Counted from the first letter of the stretch, positions 1 to 12,271 are shown. The stretch: 64,000 bases of DNA from Physella acuta (GCF_028476545.1 NW_026731611.1:496001-560000), one strand, 5' to 3'. Program-made: numbers and translations. Notes: generated from the sequence alone by a model not told the origin.

Positions 1-733
1 AATTTAAATGTAAATAAATCTGTAAAGCTTTTACTTTTACATTCATATTGACATCCATTATTTCAGTAGAGATGAGTTCTTTAAAAAAATATTACATTAA
101 CATAAGTACTTTGGTGAATAAGACTTGAAATATTAATTGCAGCAATGCATATATTCATATATTTATAATATCTGTTATATTTATTTTACACTTCAAATAA
201 TTCTAATTTCAGTACATTTTACAAAGAAAATGTTAAGTGAAAGAAACATGAAAAACTTTATATTTGATACAGTGATCCTTTTTCATTCTTGAAAAAAAAT
301 CATAATCCATCACATTTAACTGTTAAAGATATCAACGAATTTACTGTTAAAGAACCAATGGTATATAAAGACTGGAGAAAATGGTCCAAAATGTTAATAT
401 TATTAAGTATGATTAATTTAACAACATGTTTTTTTGTCTAAATGCATTCATTTGGATAAACTATTTTCAGAGGTTAGAAAATATAAATGTTACAATAAAT
501 AAAGTATAAAAGAAAAGAATAAAAGTTAATATTTTGCTGCAGCTTTATGAGATGTCACTGTAGCTTTATGCACACTACATTTTTAGTTTGTAGATTTTGT
601 AGATTCCACACTTTATATATAATTTTAATCATTGATTGGGGGGGAAATTGTAGTGTTTTGAAGACCACTTTTATCTAATGTTTTTAAAAGTTTTAATGGT
701 ATTTTTTTCAATTGTTGTGTTTCGTTCTTCTAG
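1..733 (+). other. Intron of the SNRK-like gene, left part
   Basis: This AT-rich DNA carries no convincing coding frame. It ends in a pyrimidine-rich tract and a TTCTTCTAG acceptor directly before the exon at 734. The kinase domain and UBA-like region of the gene must lie further left, outside the window. Confidence 0.6.
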
Positions 734-1234
734 CAAGCAAAAGGAAATGAAGAAGACCAAAACTGCCCCTATCCACCAGTCCCTAGTAGCTCCCCCAACC
801 CTTGTTATTACCCCTCCCATCATTGGGGAGTCTGCTTCTCAGGCCATGCGCCTGCCAGTGAGTCCAGGTGGTCCAGAATTTGTCAAGAGTTTGACCGTCA
901 GTATGACTTTAGATCGCCGCAGCCAGAAAAAAAAACAAGAGCCAACTTTGGGCTTGTCTGGTCCAAAGAGTGTTGGTGCTGTGCCTGGTGTCTCTCCAAT
1001 TATTCTCATACCAGATGCCAAAAGAACTCAGCAAAAAGTCAAATCAGCCCCACTTACTTCAACAGATGGTGCTAAAATTGCTGGTGGAAAGAAAAAATCT
1101 TCTGGTCCTTCTTTCTCCAAAATAGCAATACTGAGTTCATTCTTTGAAAGGAAAGCAGCACAGGAAGCTGGTCTGATTCCTCCTACACAGCCACACCAAA
1201 GGTTGTTTCCTTGGAGTGGTGGAAAGGACAGAAA
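734..1234 (+). CDS. SNRK: SNRK-like kinase, internal linker exon (167 codons)
   Basis: This is probably an internal coding exon of the SNRK-like kinase whose C-terminal exon lies at 6289-7813. It begins after a clear TTCTTCTAG acceptor and ends at an AAA|GTAGGC donor. Both borders fall after the second base of a codon, the same phase as the exons at 3301 and 6289, so it can be included or skipped without a frame shift. The peptide is basic, Pro- and Ser-rich and looks disordered: it starts SKQKEMKKTKTAP, contains APPTLVITPPIIGES, and has Lys-rich patches (KKKQEP, GGKKKSS). I see no catalytic motif. In known SNRK proteins a disordered linker separates the kinase and UBA regions from the acidic C-terminal region, which fits this position. 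Membership in the gene rests on phase, strand and order; I do not recognise the peptide itself. The ATG at 678 lies upstream of the acceptor and is probably intronic. Confidence 0.6.
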
Positions 1235-2227
1235 GTAGGCATCTTTGCCTTGTTTCAATCTCTCCCTGCATGCAGTATTGTCTCTCATCCTCACATTATT
1301 TGCTGTTGATATCTTGGGTTGATATTTTGTTGGATGCAGTGTCATAAGTTTAAAGCAGTCTGTGAATATGCAGTTTCAGTTTCTTAATCTCCATACTATT
1401 ACTATGTGTGTGTGCCATTGATTTTTAGTCATTGTCATTTTCCAGCTGTGCCGATTGTTGTGTTTTAATTTAATACAATTTATTTGTTTAACAATAATTA
1501 CTTCTGACAAAGATAGTAATTTGTTTAAACCAGGGGTCTCCAAACTTTTCTGTCCGAGGGCCGCATTAACTATCAAATTTCAGTTCGGGGGCCAGTTAGT
1601 TCCAGCCGTGTCTTTGATTTTTCTGGGCAAAGTTCCTCAGCCATCACCAACAAACGTTTTTTCTGTGGACAAAGGGATTTCCGAGGGCCGGATGAGAGGA
1701 CATCGCGGGCCGCATCCGGCCCGCGGGCCGTAGTTATGAGACCCCTGGTTTAAACCATAGACTAAGCAGCGGCAACAAATGTTAAGAGTTTATTTTACTA
1801 TTGTAAGCACAAATTTTTTTTTTTTTACAATAATTATGAGAAATCTTAATGATTAAGATCTGCTTATTTAAATCAGAACTTTCACTGGCAAAATATTTTT
1901 GTTTAAAATATTAGCTCTGTTATCGTTAGTAATTCAGATAAATCACATAGTTATAGCAATGAGGCTTTCACATAGACTACAAGACATGGCGATTTTCTAA
2001 ATCTGTAAACACAAAAGAATTATTTCTTTTGTCTCTAAACGAATGTCAGCTAATTCTAACTTCACACTAAGTGTGATTTGTATTATAGTATTATATTCTG
2101 ATTTTCAAATAGATGTAATAAATTCTTCATTAATTAATTATTTGCTATTATTAAAATTAAAAAGAATTTGTTGTTCATTAGAGAAGACATGATTTTCAGA
2201 GTAACATTTTAAGTTATGTTCCAACAG
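1235..2227 (+). other. Intron holding a hAT-type element
   Basis: This stretch lies between the exon at 734-1234 and the alternative exon at 2228. Apart from the element at 1531-1747 it is AT-rich unique DNA with no supported gene. Confidence 0.5.
1531..1747. mobile_element. hAT-type non-autonomous element (MITE), 217 bp
   Basis: The element starts CAGGGGTCTC and ends GAGACCCCTG, a perfect 10-bp terminal inverted repeat. It is flanked on both sides by the same 8 bp, GTTTAAAC (1523-1530 and 1748-1755). An 8-bp target duplication with CAGGGG-type ends is the hallmark of hAT transposons. The interior is GC-rich (GGGCCGC, CGGCCCGCGGGCC) in an AT-rich intron and encodes no transposase. The intact duplication suggests a fairly recent insertion. 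Confidence 0.9.
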
Positions 2228-2735
2228 CTCCCCAACAGAATCAAACAAAAGCACAAACTCTGCTCTGGCTCTCGTTGATTCAAATAAAACAAACAGTCCT
2301 GATATAGGAAGTTTCACAAAAAATAAATTTTTGTCTGAACCAAGAAAATATAAAAATGATAGTCATGTTGAAGAATCTACAAGTTGTATGTCGTTATCAA
2401 GTAAATCATCTGAAATTCCTAGTATCTCTAGGAAAGACTCTGTACTGGTGTCTAAAGTTCGTGAATCATTACATGAAATAGTAGATATCTACAAACGGAA
2501 TCTGAAGGTAAAAGGTGGTGAGGATCCTTTACCATACAGCAGCACTTCCAGATCAGCAGAAGAATTTACAACTAAAAGCTCGGCTGCTTTTTCCAAAGCT
2601 AAACAATCTTTACATTCCGTATCTCCTGAAAGAGATAAACAAAATAGTTCTAAGAAAAGTTCTCAACACACAACTCCTTCACCATCATCTCCAATTTGTA
2701 AAAAGAAAACTAAACATAAACATAGTAATCACTAA
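2228..2735 (+). CDS. SNRK: SNRK-like kinase, alternative 3'-terminal exon
   Basis: This open frame starts after a TTCCAACAG acceptor in the same phase as the neighbouring exons (the first base completes a codon) and runs 169 codons to a TAA at 2733-2735. It contains no usable donor in the phase needed by the exon at 3301: the best GT sites (2508, 2515, 2518) leave 0 or 1 codon base rather than 2. I therefore read it as an alternative last exon giving a shorter kinase isoform. The peptide is Ser- and Lys-rich (SRKDSVLVSKVRESLHEIVD, a possible short helix) and ends in the polybasic tail KKKTKHKHSNH. Candidate AATAAA signals follow near 2824 and 2972. It could instead be a cryptic frame, and transcript data would decide. 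Confidence 0.45.
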
Positions 2736-3300
2736 TCATCCTCTTAGAAATATTTGATTACATAACTAAAAAAAAACCTGCCTGACGCCATTCACCAATT
2801 CCCACAGGAAACACAAAGCTTGAAATAAATGGATTATCTGCTATGTAATTAATAGATGCATCTATTTTGGGACACAAGAAAACAATCATTGGAAGCCGTC
2901 TTGAAGTCTTGAAAACTCTTTACTGTCTTTTGATCATCTGATAAATTAGACACGGGTATTTTAGATTATGAAATAAACTTATCAAAAACAGCATCAGTAA
3001 CATTATTAGTTTTAAGTTGCGTTTTCATTTTGTTTTGTTTAAACAAAGTTCAATGTTAAGTGTCCTGAGTTGAATTTATTTTTACATATTTAAAGTGAAA
3101 TATTATGTAGCATCATGCATTGACAGTCATAGAAATTGTTATGTCAAGGTATATGCTATTTTGTGTTCTAATTTGTTCTAACCCCGAATTGTTTTGAGCT
3201 TTAAATGTGATTGGTTTACCCTAGCTAATGCAGATTGTTTTCTGAAATGGCAACAGAAAATTGTTGTGCATGATTTGAGTATGTCTTTCTCACTTCTCAG
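2736..3300 (+). other. Intron, or 3' UTR of the alternative exon
   Basis: The sequence is AT-rich. GAAATAAAT and GAAATAAAC near 2824 and 2972 could serve as polyadenylation signals for the short isoform. It ends in the pyrimidine-rich TCTTTCTCACTTCTCAG acceptor before the exon at 3301. Confidence 0.4.
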
Positions 3301-3381
3301 ATCAAAGCAGCGTATTGCTCTCAGTCCAAATTCACCAACAACACTAGATTACTCGGAATATGATTACCCACCATTTCAGCG
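3301..3381 (+). CDS. SNRK: SNRK-like kinase, small 81-bp cassette exon
   Basis: This exon sits between a strong CACTTCTCAG acceptor and a GCG|GTAACT donor. Its length of 81 bp is a multiple of three and both borders are phase 2, so it joins in frame to the exon at 6289 (CG + G makes an Arg codon). It encodes SKQRIALSPNSP then TTLDYSEYDYPPFQR, with a Tyr/Asp cluster and possible phosphorylation sites (ALSPNSP). It opens with SKQ, as does the exon at 734, which hints at two alternatives entered from the same upstream exon. No domain is recognised. It looks like a symmetric cassette exon. Confidence 0.6.
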
Positions 3382-6288
3382 GTAACTTTAAAATCATAGC
3401 ACATTGCTGCTTTTATTTTCTTTATAAGGAATAGCAGTGATACTGTCAGAATCATATCAGTTTTGTTTGAATTTAGAATTAATGTTTAAGATAAAGAAAC
3501 CATCTTTAATCATAGCTATGTATGTTTCAAATGAAATAAGAAATAAAAAAGGTAAGATGATGGTATCACAATATTCCTGTTGAGGCATGCCAACCAACTC
3601 CAAGCATTACATTTTGTTTACTCTGTGTTGTGTGGAAAAGGCTAAATGCTTTGTTGTATACCATGCTGTATGTTGTCTTTTGTTACATTCATAGGCTTGG
3701 TGTATCAAAAGCTTGTTAAAATATGATAGACCAACTTCAAAAAATGACATCTAATCTAAACTAGTATAGAATCATAAATCTGAAAGTTTGGCAGATAACA
3801 GAAAAATGTTCATTTTTCAATATAAAACAAACCTCAGTTACCTACGTGTGACAGCTATTAAAGTATTATAACTAGGACATCATCATGCATATAAATTTAT
3901 TGTTATGTGATTATCATCTAGGACTCAACCAAGCCTAACTTAACACATTTCAAGGGAAATACCTTCTAGTTTGTATGTTACTGTCTTTGTTTATTAAAAA
4001 ATCCTTATCATTTCTTTCCCTTATTGTGGTTGCTAATGACCATGCTAGTGCTAGAAACAAATGGACCTTTGGTGTAAAGGTAAAATATATTCACTTAGTT
4101 CCTCACATTCAACGTTATTGATTTTTAGAACCTTCTAGAGTAAACAATGGTCATCAGGATTAGATGTTGTTTAATATAAAATTAAATGCTCTTCTGCTTC
4201 TATAACTAAAAAAATAATTAGATTTGCCTATTCCAAACTCATAATCTAACACAGAAACAATGCTATTAAAACATAGCAATAACATATTGTAAAAAAATTA
4301 TTTCGACTTTCAAAATATAATCAAAGTGCCATCTTTGCTCTTTTTAAATGCTAATTTTTTTTTCATTTGTAGCTTTCATGGTTTTTAATAGCCCTTTCGT
4401 CTAATTTTATTCAGCTAGTTGCAACTGTTGCAATCATTTTGAGTTGGATTTTTATTTTTTAAGATTAATAAACACAAAAAGAACACAAAAGACCATTTTA
4501 AATGACAAGTTTACATATGTCAAAATTCTGCCATGTAAAATTAAGAGTATTGCTGAAATATGTCATCACCACAGATTCTATTTAATTCTATCTGACAACT
4601 GATGAGCTTCTTTAACTGTTTTTAACTTTTTTTATTTTGTTGTTTTTGTTAGAAGCCCATATATTTAAATCTTGGGTAAGTTATTCCTTCTTTAGGTTCA
4701 GGAGCTTACTTAGGAAAGCCTTGAGGAAACCTTAAGTAGTAAACGGCTGTGTAGTTGTTAAGGACATGTTGATATAATGTTTATGAAATTAAAATGCAAT
4801 GATTAACTTTTGTATTGATTACGCTTCAAGTTGGTATTTAATTGGTCTTGTAGTTGATAATAATTTAATTTTTCTCACTATGTAACAAAACTGCCAGTAG
4901 CACCTGAGAGAGGTATACATCTGTGTTATTGTCCCTAGTGTTATTTTGGCTTTAGTCCACTCAAACTGCTCATGATTGGAGGTGCATGTACTGCTTATGG
5001 CCTATACAATTCATTTGTTTCACCATTCTGTTTAGTTATTTAAAAAAAAAGTTTTGTTTAAATATTTTCTGTTTGAATTTTAAAACATTTTTTTCTAATA
5101 CTGCTCAGTTTATTGTTAACATAAAGTGTAGTGAAAGAATATTTATATATTATAAACTAATAGTTTGTTATTGTTCTACATCAAGATGTGGACAAACCTT
5201 GATCATATGCTCAAATGGGGATGAAAAACAGAGATATTAAGTTAAATTTGGCAACATGAAGTACATTTGCAAGGGCTATAGAGGTCTACAAGATTATCTT
5301 TCTATGTCAATGTTAAATTAAAAACCCCACAGAGAATATTCAACTTTGTTTCTGGGCTGTGTGATAAATATTTAATATGTAATATGATTCTTCTTCATTA
5401 TGCATGCTAACTTTCAGCAGAAAAGATTGAAGAAAAATTTAATTATCCTTAGTTTTTAGGCTTATTAACTGACAAGAATGGGCTTAATTTTTGTTATTAG
5501 AAAGCTACTCTTGTGGAGCTAGTAATCAAATTTAAAAATGATCTTTTTTAAAAATGGATTTTCATTCTAATAAACCCCCAGCGAGTATAATGTTGGTACT
5601 TGTAGTATATTAAATATAAACACAAATACACATAAAAGCTAAGGTTTTAAATAATTATGTAAATTGACAAGGGGCATCACTCATGTCCTCAAAAAAATAA
5701 TTTAATTAGTTGCTGTTCATGTACATAATTATTGAGTAGTATTTCTTTTAAAAATTTATTTTTTAAATTTGGCTATCATAGTATGTAATTAGAGGCGTTT
5801 GATTTAGATTTGAAGTGGATATCTTGAGTAGAAGCTAGTTCTATATGCAAGTGTTGAGGTGAATCTCAGGATCAGCATAGTTGCAGCATGTTGAATGATG
5901 AGCTGTTTCATGTTTGAAGATATTCACCCAAGCCAATGCACAATTTTATGTTGCTGGAGTTTGCTGTTGAATTCATTAGGCCAAGTTTATTATTCTGTTG
6001 TCTTTTTGATGGTTCCTTTGAGATATTTCACACTTTGAGAGTTTGCACACTATTTTGTTTTTAATTTTTTTTTTGATACATTAAAATAATTGAATTTAAA
6101 AAAACATTTATGTAAATTTTAGTTAAATTGCCAAGCACTAAATTTAAAGTGAAATTCTTTTTTTAAATCAAAGAATGTTATCTAGGAAAGTACAAAAATA
6201 TAGTAAACTTAATTTTTAAAAATCTAGAATTGAATATATAATTCAAATTGAATGTATTCTTATCGATATTTTTTTATTTTGATGACAG
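3382..6288 (+). other. Large AT-rich intron of the SNRK-like gene
   Basis: This 2.9-kb stretch has no supported coding frame, mobile element or tandem array. It ends with a T-rich tract and GATGACAG immediately before the exon at 6289. Confidence 0.6.
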
Positions 6289-7813
6289 GACACAGTCAGT
6301 AGGATCAGAGCACTCCGATTCTTCCAATCTGGTACAGTCTCTGGTTTCTCCCCCTGGGACACACCCATCTCCAGTGTCAGCCTCCCCCAAGATGTCACAT
6401 CTGTCTCCAGAAGTCATGTTTGCTGCTGTCAGGAAATGTAGCCTCATCCATGAGGAATCCCAAGATGATGACGATGATGACCTGGAAGACTTTGAAATGG
6501 ATTCCAATGAGCTGAAACCTTCAAAAAGTCTGGAGTTTCTTGATGAAAGATCCTCTGATCTATCCGCATCATCCAGTCTAGAGTTGGGTATATCCCCAGC
6601 GGTACCCGCATCCTCTAGCCATGATTCTGTCAATCCTAGGCGTCCTCTCAAATCTGTCTGCAGCTCTCCTCAGCTACTTAACCAGATACACGAGGAGAAT
6701 GAGTCTGAAGATGAAGATGATTTTGTTCCTTTAAAACTGTCAGCCCCGCATGGAAGATTTAACCATAGTGGGATGGCGTCACCAGAAATTTTAAGAAAAT
6801 ATGAGCAGAGAAGGAGAAGAAAGGGTGCGGGGCAAAGAGGTACAAGTTGTAGCAGCTCAGACGCCAGTGACACGGATGATACAGATGGGAGGTCCAGGAA
6901 AGAAAAACTCAAACCCAAATTTATGCACAGACGAGACAGCAGCGACCATTCGAGTGACACAGATGGACCGAATGGTGGAAACAATATAGGTGGTGGTGGA
7001 CATATAGGTAATGGTGGCGGTGGTGCCAAAGCTTCTCATAGGAGTAGAAGAGATGGAGGTGGAGGAAATGGTGGTGGTGGTGGTGGTGGAGGTGGCAGTA
7101 AAGGTGGGAACAGCGACAAAGGTGGCAAAAGCCATTCCAAACAGCAGTGTTTCTCTAGCAGTGACAGCAAGTCCAGCAGCGAGGACCCACCTGATTGGCC
7201 AAAAGAAAATAATGAGAATATACCACAGCAACATGTTAGCAAAGAGCACCTCAAGTCTCATGATGGCACAAATAAAAATAATCAGCTGAAAAATTCTGTC
7301 AACACAAACAACAAGAGAAATCAGCTGATGCGACAGAAACATGTTCATGGCAAGCTTGGAGCTCTGGAAATGTTGGAGGGGGATTTTGACCTGATTGCTC
7401 TCTCAAGGAAGCTGTCTTCTATTAGCTCATCATCTGTGTCCAGTGGTTCTGGTAGTGTGACTGGCAGCATCAGCAGCAGCAGAAAACAGCAGCTGAGCAG
7501 CTGCCTGACAACAGTGGTTGTATCGCCAGCGCCATCTCCACACAAAGTCCAGTACATTGGACACTGTTCTAATCAGTCAGATTCCATAGCCCAGTCTATT
7601 GAATTCTCTCAGATTTCTGATTACTGTGACAGACTGATGGAAGATTCAGCAAAAGCTTCCATGTGTGCCGGTGACTTTGGTGTTTCTAAGGGTTCCAGCC
7701 TTCAGGCTAGGAAGCCCCCAGCTAGCCAAAATGGATTAACATCAACCTTTTGTAAAGTAGGCTCCGGAGCTCAAGTGGTACAGGTAGAATCAAAGTGTTG
7801 TTCTGTTGTATGA
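6289..7813 (+). CDS. SNRK: SNRK-like kinase, C-terminal exon
   Basis: This exon encodes the last 508 residues of a SNRK (SNF-related serine/threonine kinase) homologue. Matches to remembered human SNRK are collinear: LLNQIHEENESEDED (exon residues about 130-144; human VLNQIFEEGESDDE), CSSSDASDTDDTDGR (188-202; human CSSSETSDDDSESR), HRRDSSDHSSDTDG (214-227; human HRRDSSEG), and a C-terminus CCSVV (human CCHVI). Other features are an acidic run of six Asp (60-65), a long Gly/Asn/Ser-rich tract (about 229-274, with ten consecutive Gly) and Ser-rich stretches near LSRKLSSISSSS. SNRK is an AMPK-related kinase activated by LKB1 phosphorylation of its T-loop; that domain is left of the window. The exon starts after GATGACAG in phase 2 and ends at TGA 7811-7813. 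The last four residues, CSVV, form a possible CaaX box. Confidence 0.9.
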
Positions 7814-9730
7814 CTGTAGGGAGCTCTTGTCAGGATGGTTTCATTGAAATACAGAGCTTTTCTTTGTCCTTGTTGTGTGTGAGCTAAAGGTGTAAAGCAT
7901 CTGTGTTTGATCAGTAAGTTTACTCTTTAACAATTGTTTACAACTTATCTCTTGTCTCAAGCCCTTAATTCAAGTTGTCAAAAAACTTCCAAATACTGTT
8001 GGTCAATTAGGTTAGCAGCTTTGATTTATTTCAGGTAACTTGCCACACAAGCTAGTGAATTCTACATTTTAGTTAGGCAATGCAGATTTTACCTCTATTC
8101 GACAGCATAAGTTAAATAGTTTGAAGCTTTCACTATGGTAGGGGATAAGAATACAGCTTGTCCAGTGCTTAACAATGTTTATAACAGTTGACTTGCTGTG
8201 CTCAGATATAATATAAGCAATAATGATCTTTCTTAATTTGTTTTACGATTGATCTATCTTGTATTATATACATTTTATAGATACTATTTTGTTATAAGAA
8301 TTTTTTTAAAAATTCACCTATTTATAACCATTCAATTTGATTTATTCTAAGTGTAAATAAAATTCATTGCTGATCACAGTAGCTGCATTTTGATGTCATT
8401 AGTTCAGCCATAACTGGTTTATGCTCTTATTTTTTTACTCTTGATATGCTTTATATAATGTTCATAACATTTTAAAAATAAAAACATAAAGTACCATACT
8501 GAATATGATACAAGCATACAAAAAAACTTGTCATTTCTTCATTGTGGAAAGGAAAAAATTCATCATGATTTTTTAGGCACAAGATATTTTAATGTAACTT
8601 TTTATCAGGTTGTAAATACATTTATCTGAATTTCCCTTTAGAGTAAAAAATTGTTTTTGCTTAAAATAATAATCAACTAAAACATCTTTTGCTCAAATAT
8701 AAACAAGTATTAATTAGCTTTGTGTAGTTTACGGTTACCACTAATCACATAATACCATCGTAATACCACCTCTATATGAATGACATTCATTGTTGAAGAT
8801 GTAGACAGGGAGAATTATTCTAAGTTGATGCATGTAAGAAGACAAAATATCATAACTGCATATATTTCATAACATGCTGCTTATCATATTGATTTTATTT
8901 TCCATCAGACATGTGTTATATGTTGTAATTATTTAGTGTTGTAGGCTTTGGTACTTTTCTTTTTGAGTGCAATTCTTGAGTCAGTATGAGAAAGGCACTA
9001 CAATTTTTAATCCTTTACAATGTTTGGTTGGATAATTATGTATATTATTGATATATTTTATTTTATTGGAGGTAAGATTGCAAGTTATTTTATTTGATGT
9101 ACAAGACAAGTGTCAAATACTACAGGTGCATGTCTCACTTCAATGCTGAACAGTTGTGCATTTCTCTCACATTTTACCTTGTGTACAATGGGGGTTTAAA
9201 TTTTATGTTTGTTTTTGCAGAATGTGAATTTTTAACACAATGAATGAATTGAATATTGTTTTTTTTCTTCTGTATGCAGTCTTTGATTCAAACAAATGGT
9301 GATCAAATAGCTGAGATCAAATTTTAAAATTTGGACATTTTCAATTCATATTTATTCAGAGCAAGTTTCCTGCATACATTTTAAATGTTATGATTCTAAT
9401 GTCACTGTGGAGTATGTTGTATTATAAACTTTCTATCCATTGTAAATATTCTTGTATTGAGTATGGTGTATTATTTTGTCCACATCCCTTTGTCCAAACT
9501 ATAAAACATTCTATTACCAACCCCCTCACCCCAGTCCCCTGGCCTTTGAATCTGTAAAGAAAACAAAAAACTTGTAAACCTTGTTGATTAATCTATAGGC
9601 ATAGCTGTGATTAATGAGTGTGTCATGTTTTTAATCAGTTGTGGTGTGGTACATCATCTGACCTCTCTATCTCTTGTTATACATGTCATATTGGTTGATT
9701 GGTTTAGAGAATAAATATTGCTGATCAATA
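7814..9730 (+). other. 3' UTR of the SNRK-like gene (extent inferred)
   Basis: The T-rich DNA after the stop has no open frame of note and several canonical AATAAA signals: 8356-8361, 8477-8482, 9710-9715 and 9886-9891. The site at 9710 is followed by a TG/T-rich stretch (GTTGCTTGTGTCC) resembling a downstream element. The 3' UTR could end at any of them. Confidence 0.45.
9710..9715 (+). terminator. Candidate polyadenylation signal AATAAA
   Basis: This is the best-placed of several AATAAA hexamers downstream of the SNRK-like stop, because GT/T-rich sequence follows it within about 30 bp. The earlier signals at 8356 and 8477 are alternatives. Confidence 0.35.
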
Positions 9731-11097
9731 GTTGCTTGTGTCCAATAGTTCTCCATTATGTTGCACACCTGACCACTTGCATTGAATTATTTCTGTCTGT
9801 TTGAAGGTAGAACAAAAAACCTGTTGCTTTTGCCTTAGGAGACAAGCAAAAGTTTTAAGACCTGTACAATTTTGATTAGACATGTAATAAATGAAAGCTA
9901 GACCAATGTGTTTGAAACCCCTACCTGTGCTATATCAGATATTTTAAAAAAATGTATTTATTAACATAACAAAAAGTAGAAACATTGGAGTAATTTTACG
10001 TCTTCCATAAATTGCATATCTGAGACTGGTATCTTATTTATTTTGTTATAGTTTTAAAATGAACTTTGTGATATGGCTATAGCTGAGCCCAATGATTTAG
10101 TGTAATCTTTTAAATATTGTATTCTACAATTTTCTAAAAGTTTAAACAAATATTTTTCTTCTTAAGAGAAGTAAAAGTCACAAGCTTAGATTAAACTTAG
10201 ACTCCATGATATTGTTAGCTGATCCAAACATTCAACCACCCTTGTCTCATCTGACTTAAACATGTTAAACTATCAATTCTAGTAACTACCTCTAGTTATT
10301 TGTTAATAGCCTAAGATGTTTTCCTAATTTAAAATCATATTGTAGATAATTTAATTTAACACATTTAATTTACATGAAAACCAAATAGACTAGACTGGTA
10401 TACAGGCTATATATCAATCACTTTTATATTATATTAAAAACTGACACTTGATACAAGTACACATTTTTAAGCTCTCATTGAGTGACAACAATATCTTGGC
10501 AAGGAGAAACAAGTCATCAGGCTTATAGTGTGCTCTATATTACACAACATTTATTGATTTTATTTCTGTGAATTTGTGCATGTTATACATTTGGTTGAAG
10601 GTTCTTGCCAGAAAGTAGGTATTTTTGGAAAGGTCTTTTAAAGAAAAATAGTTCTTTTTCAAAGGGTTTTGTCAGATATATATTATATTATTCAAAGGGT
10701 TTTGTAAAAAGGTGGATATGTTTGGAAGGGTCCTGTCAGAAAAAGTAGATATATTAGGAAGTCTTTCAAGTGGTCTCTGTTGCATAAAGATGTTGAGGTG
10801 ATCTCTAATAGTAATATTCATCTGACTAACTGGACCACAAAGAGCTATGACAATGTTGACGACTTTTGTTGATGTAATACATAATTTATTCAAACACACA
10901 AACACACACAACATTAAACTTGTTCACTGGTGTCCTTTGTGTATTTTGATTCGAAACTCAGTGAGTTGTTTTTCATATAACATGAAAGTCATAGTTTGTT
11001 GAGTTTTTTCATTATAATATGAACTTCAAATAATTTCTTGAATTTTTTTTCTTCTAATATGAACAACTTAACTTGTGTATAATTTCCCCAATGCTGG
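9731..11097. other. Intergenic AT-rich DNA
   Basis: No supported gene is present. Around 10630-10770 there are degenerate copies of an AAAGGGTTTTGTCAGA-like motif about 30-60 bp apart, which look like a decayed tandem repeat. Confidence 0.4.
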
Positions 11098-11543
11098 CGT
11101 TGGTGGACATGTGAATGATCCTGTTGAATGTTTGTGTTTGTGGATGTGTGAATGATCCTGTTGAATGTTTGTGTTTGTGGATGTGTGAATGATCCTGTTG
11201 AGTGTTTGTGTTTGTGGATGTGTGAATGATCCTGTGGAATGTTTGTGTTTGTGGATGTGTGAATGATCCTGTGGAATGTTTGTGTTTGTGGATGTGTGAA
11301 TGATCCTGTTGAATGTTTGTGTTTGTAGATGTGTGAATGATCCTGTGGAATGTTTGTGTTTGTGGATGTGTGAATGATCCTGTTGAATGTTTGTGTTTGT
11401 GGATGTGTGAATGATCCTGTGGAATGTTTGTGTTTGTGGATGTGTGAATGATCCTGTGGAATGTTTGTGTTTGTGGATGTGTGAATGATCCTGTTGAATG
11501 TTTGTGTTGGTGGAGGTGTGAATGATCCTGTGGAATGTTTGTG
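11098..11543. repeat. 37-bp minisatellite, about 12 copies
   Basis: The unit reads GTGAATGATCCTGTTGAATG followed by TTTGTGTTTGTGGATGT. Copies differ mainly at one base (TGTTGAATG or TGTGGAATG). Because 37 is not a multiple of three, the minus-strand frame cycles through three peptides. The 193-codon frame there is a by-product of the array. Confidence 0.9.
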
Positions 11544-12271
11544 TTCAGTAACCTGCCTTGTACATATCACTTATGAGCTTTTGTATTCACTTTGAGCTGT
11601 AGCTCACTACATATAACATGTTACACCACATGACTATATTCACTAGTGTGACATTTTTATAATGCATCCTACAATCCATTTCTATCACTAAAAGTGGCTA
11701 CAGTATTTCTTTATTCTTCATTTTCAAATTCTTTGTTTGTTCATCATAAACATCATTGAAACTTTTCTGCTACTGCTCTCAATAATTTGTCTGTGGTTAT
11801 AAATGTTGGCTACGTTCCATAGTAGTTAATAGCAAAGCTGCAAGAGGCAGTTTGTATTTGCCAGATAAATAAGTGTTGGCCAGATACAGTTGATGTCAGC
11901 CAAATCTAGTGGATGTTGGCCAGATCAAGTGGGTGTTGGCCAAATTGAGTGGGTGTAGGCCATACACAGTGGATATTGGCCTATAGAAATCAATGCTAGT
12001 CCCTGTGGATTACTCATTGTGAATTAAGTACAGAACCAAATTAGACATTAAATGGGAAGATATTTGATTGCAGTGTTTTGCTACATAATTAATGCAACAT
12101 TATTTTCAAATTAATCACTACCTGTTGGATCTTTCTATGTTGGTTTAAATGTGCTGGTTTGTGGATGTTTGCTTTGTGAATTATGCTGTTGTTTTATTTG
12201 TGGCTGATGTGGTTTTCTTCAAAGCTAATGTATGATTCTAATTTTTTTTTTACAACTGTTGTTGCCTGTTG
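11544..12271. other. Intergenic DNA with decayed GTTGGCCA repeats
   Basis: Between about 11865 and 11990 the motif GTTGGCCAGAT/AGTGGATGTTGGCC recurs at roughly 25-30-bp spacing with much divergence. No gene is seen. Confidence 0.4.

Noticed and set aside
2228-2507. Reading 2228-2507 as an internal SNRK exon with donor AAG|GTAAAA
   Set aside because: The exon would end in phase 0 while the following exons at 3301 and 6289 need phase 2, so it would break the frame. An alternative terminal exon fits better.
10989-11570. 193-codon minus-strand protein with HKHSTGSFT repeats
   Set aside because: It is a three-frame cycle through a 37-bp tandem unit, with no support outside the array.
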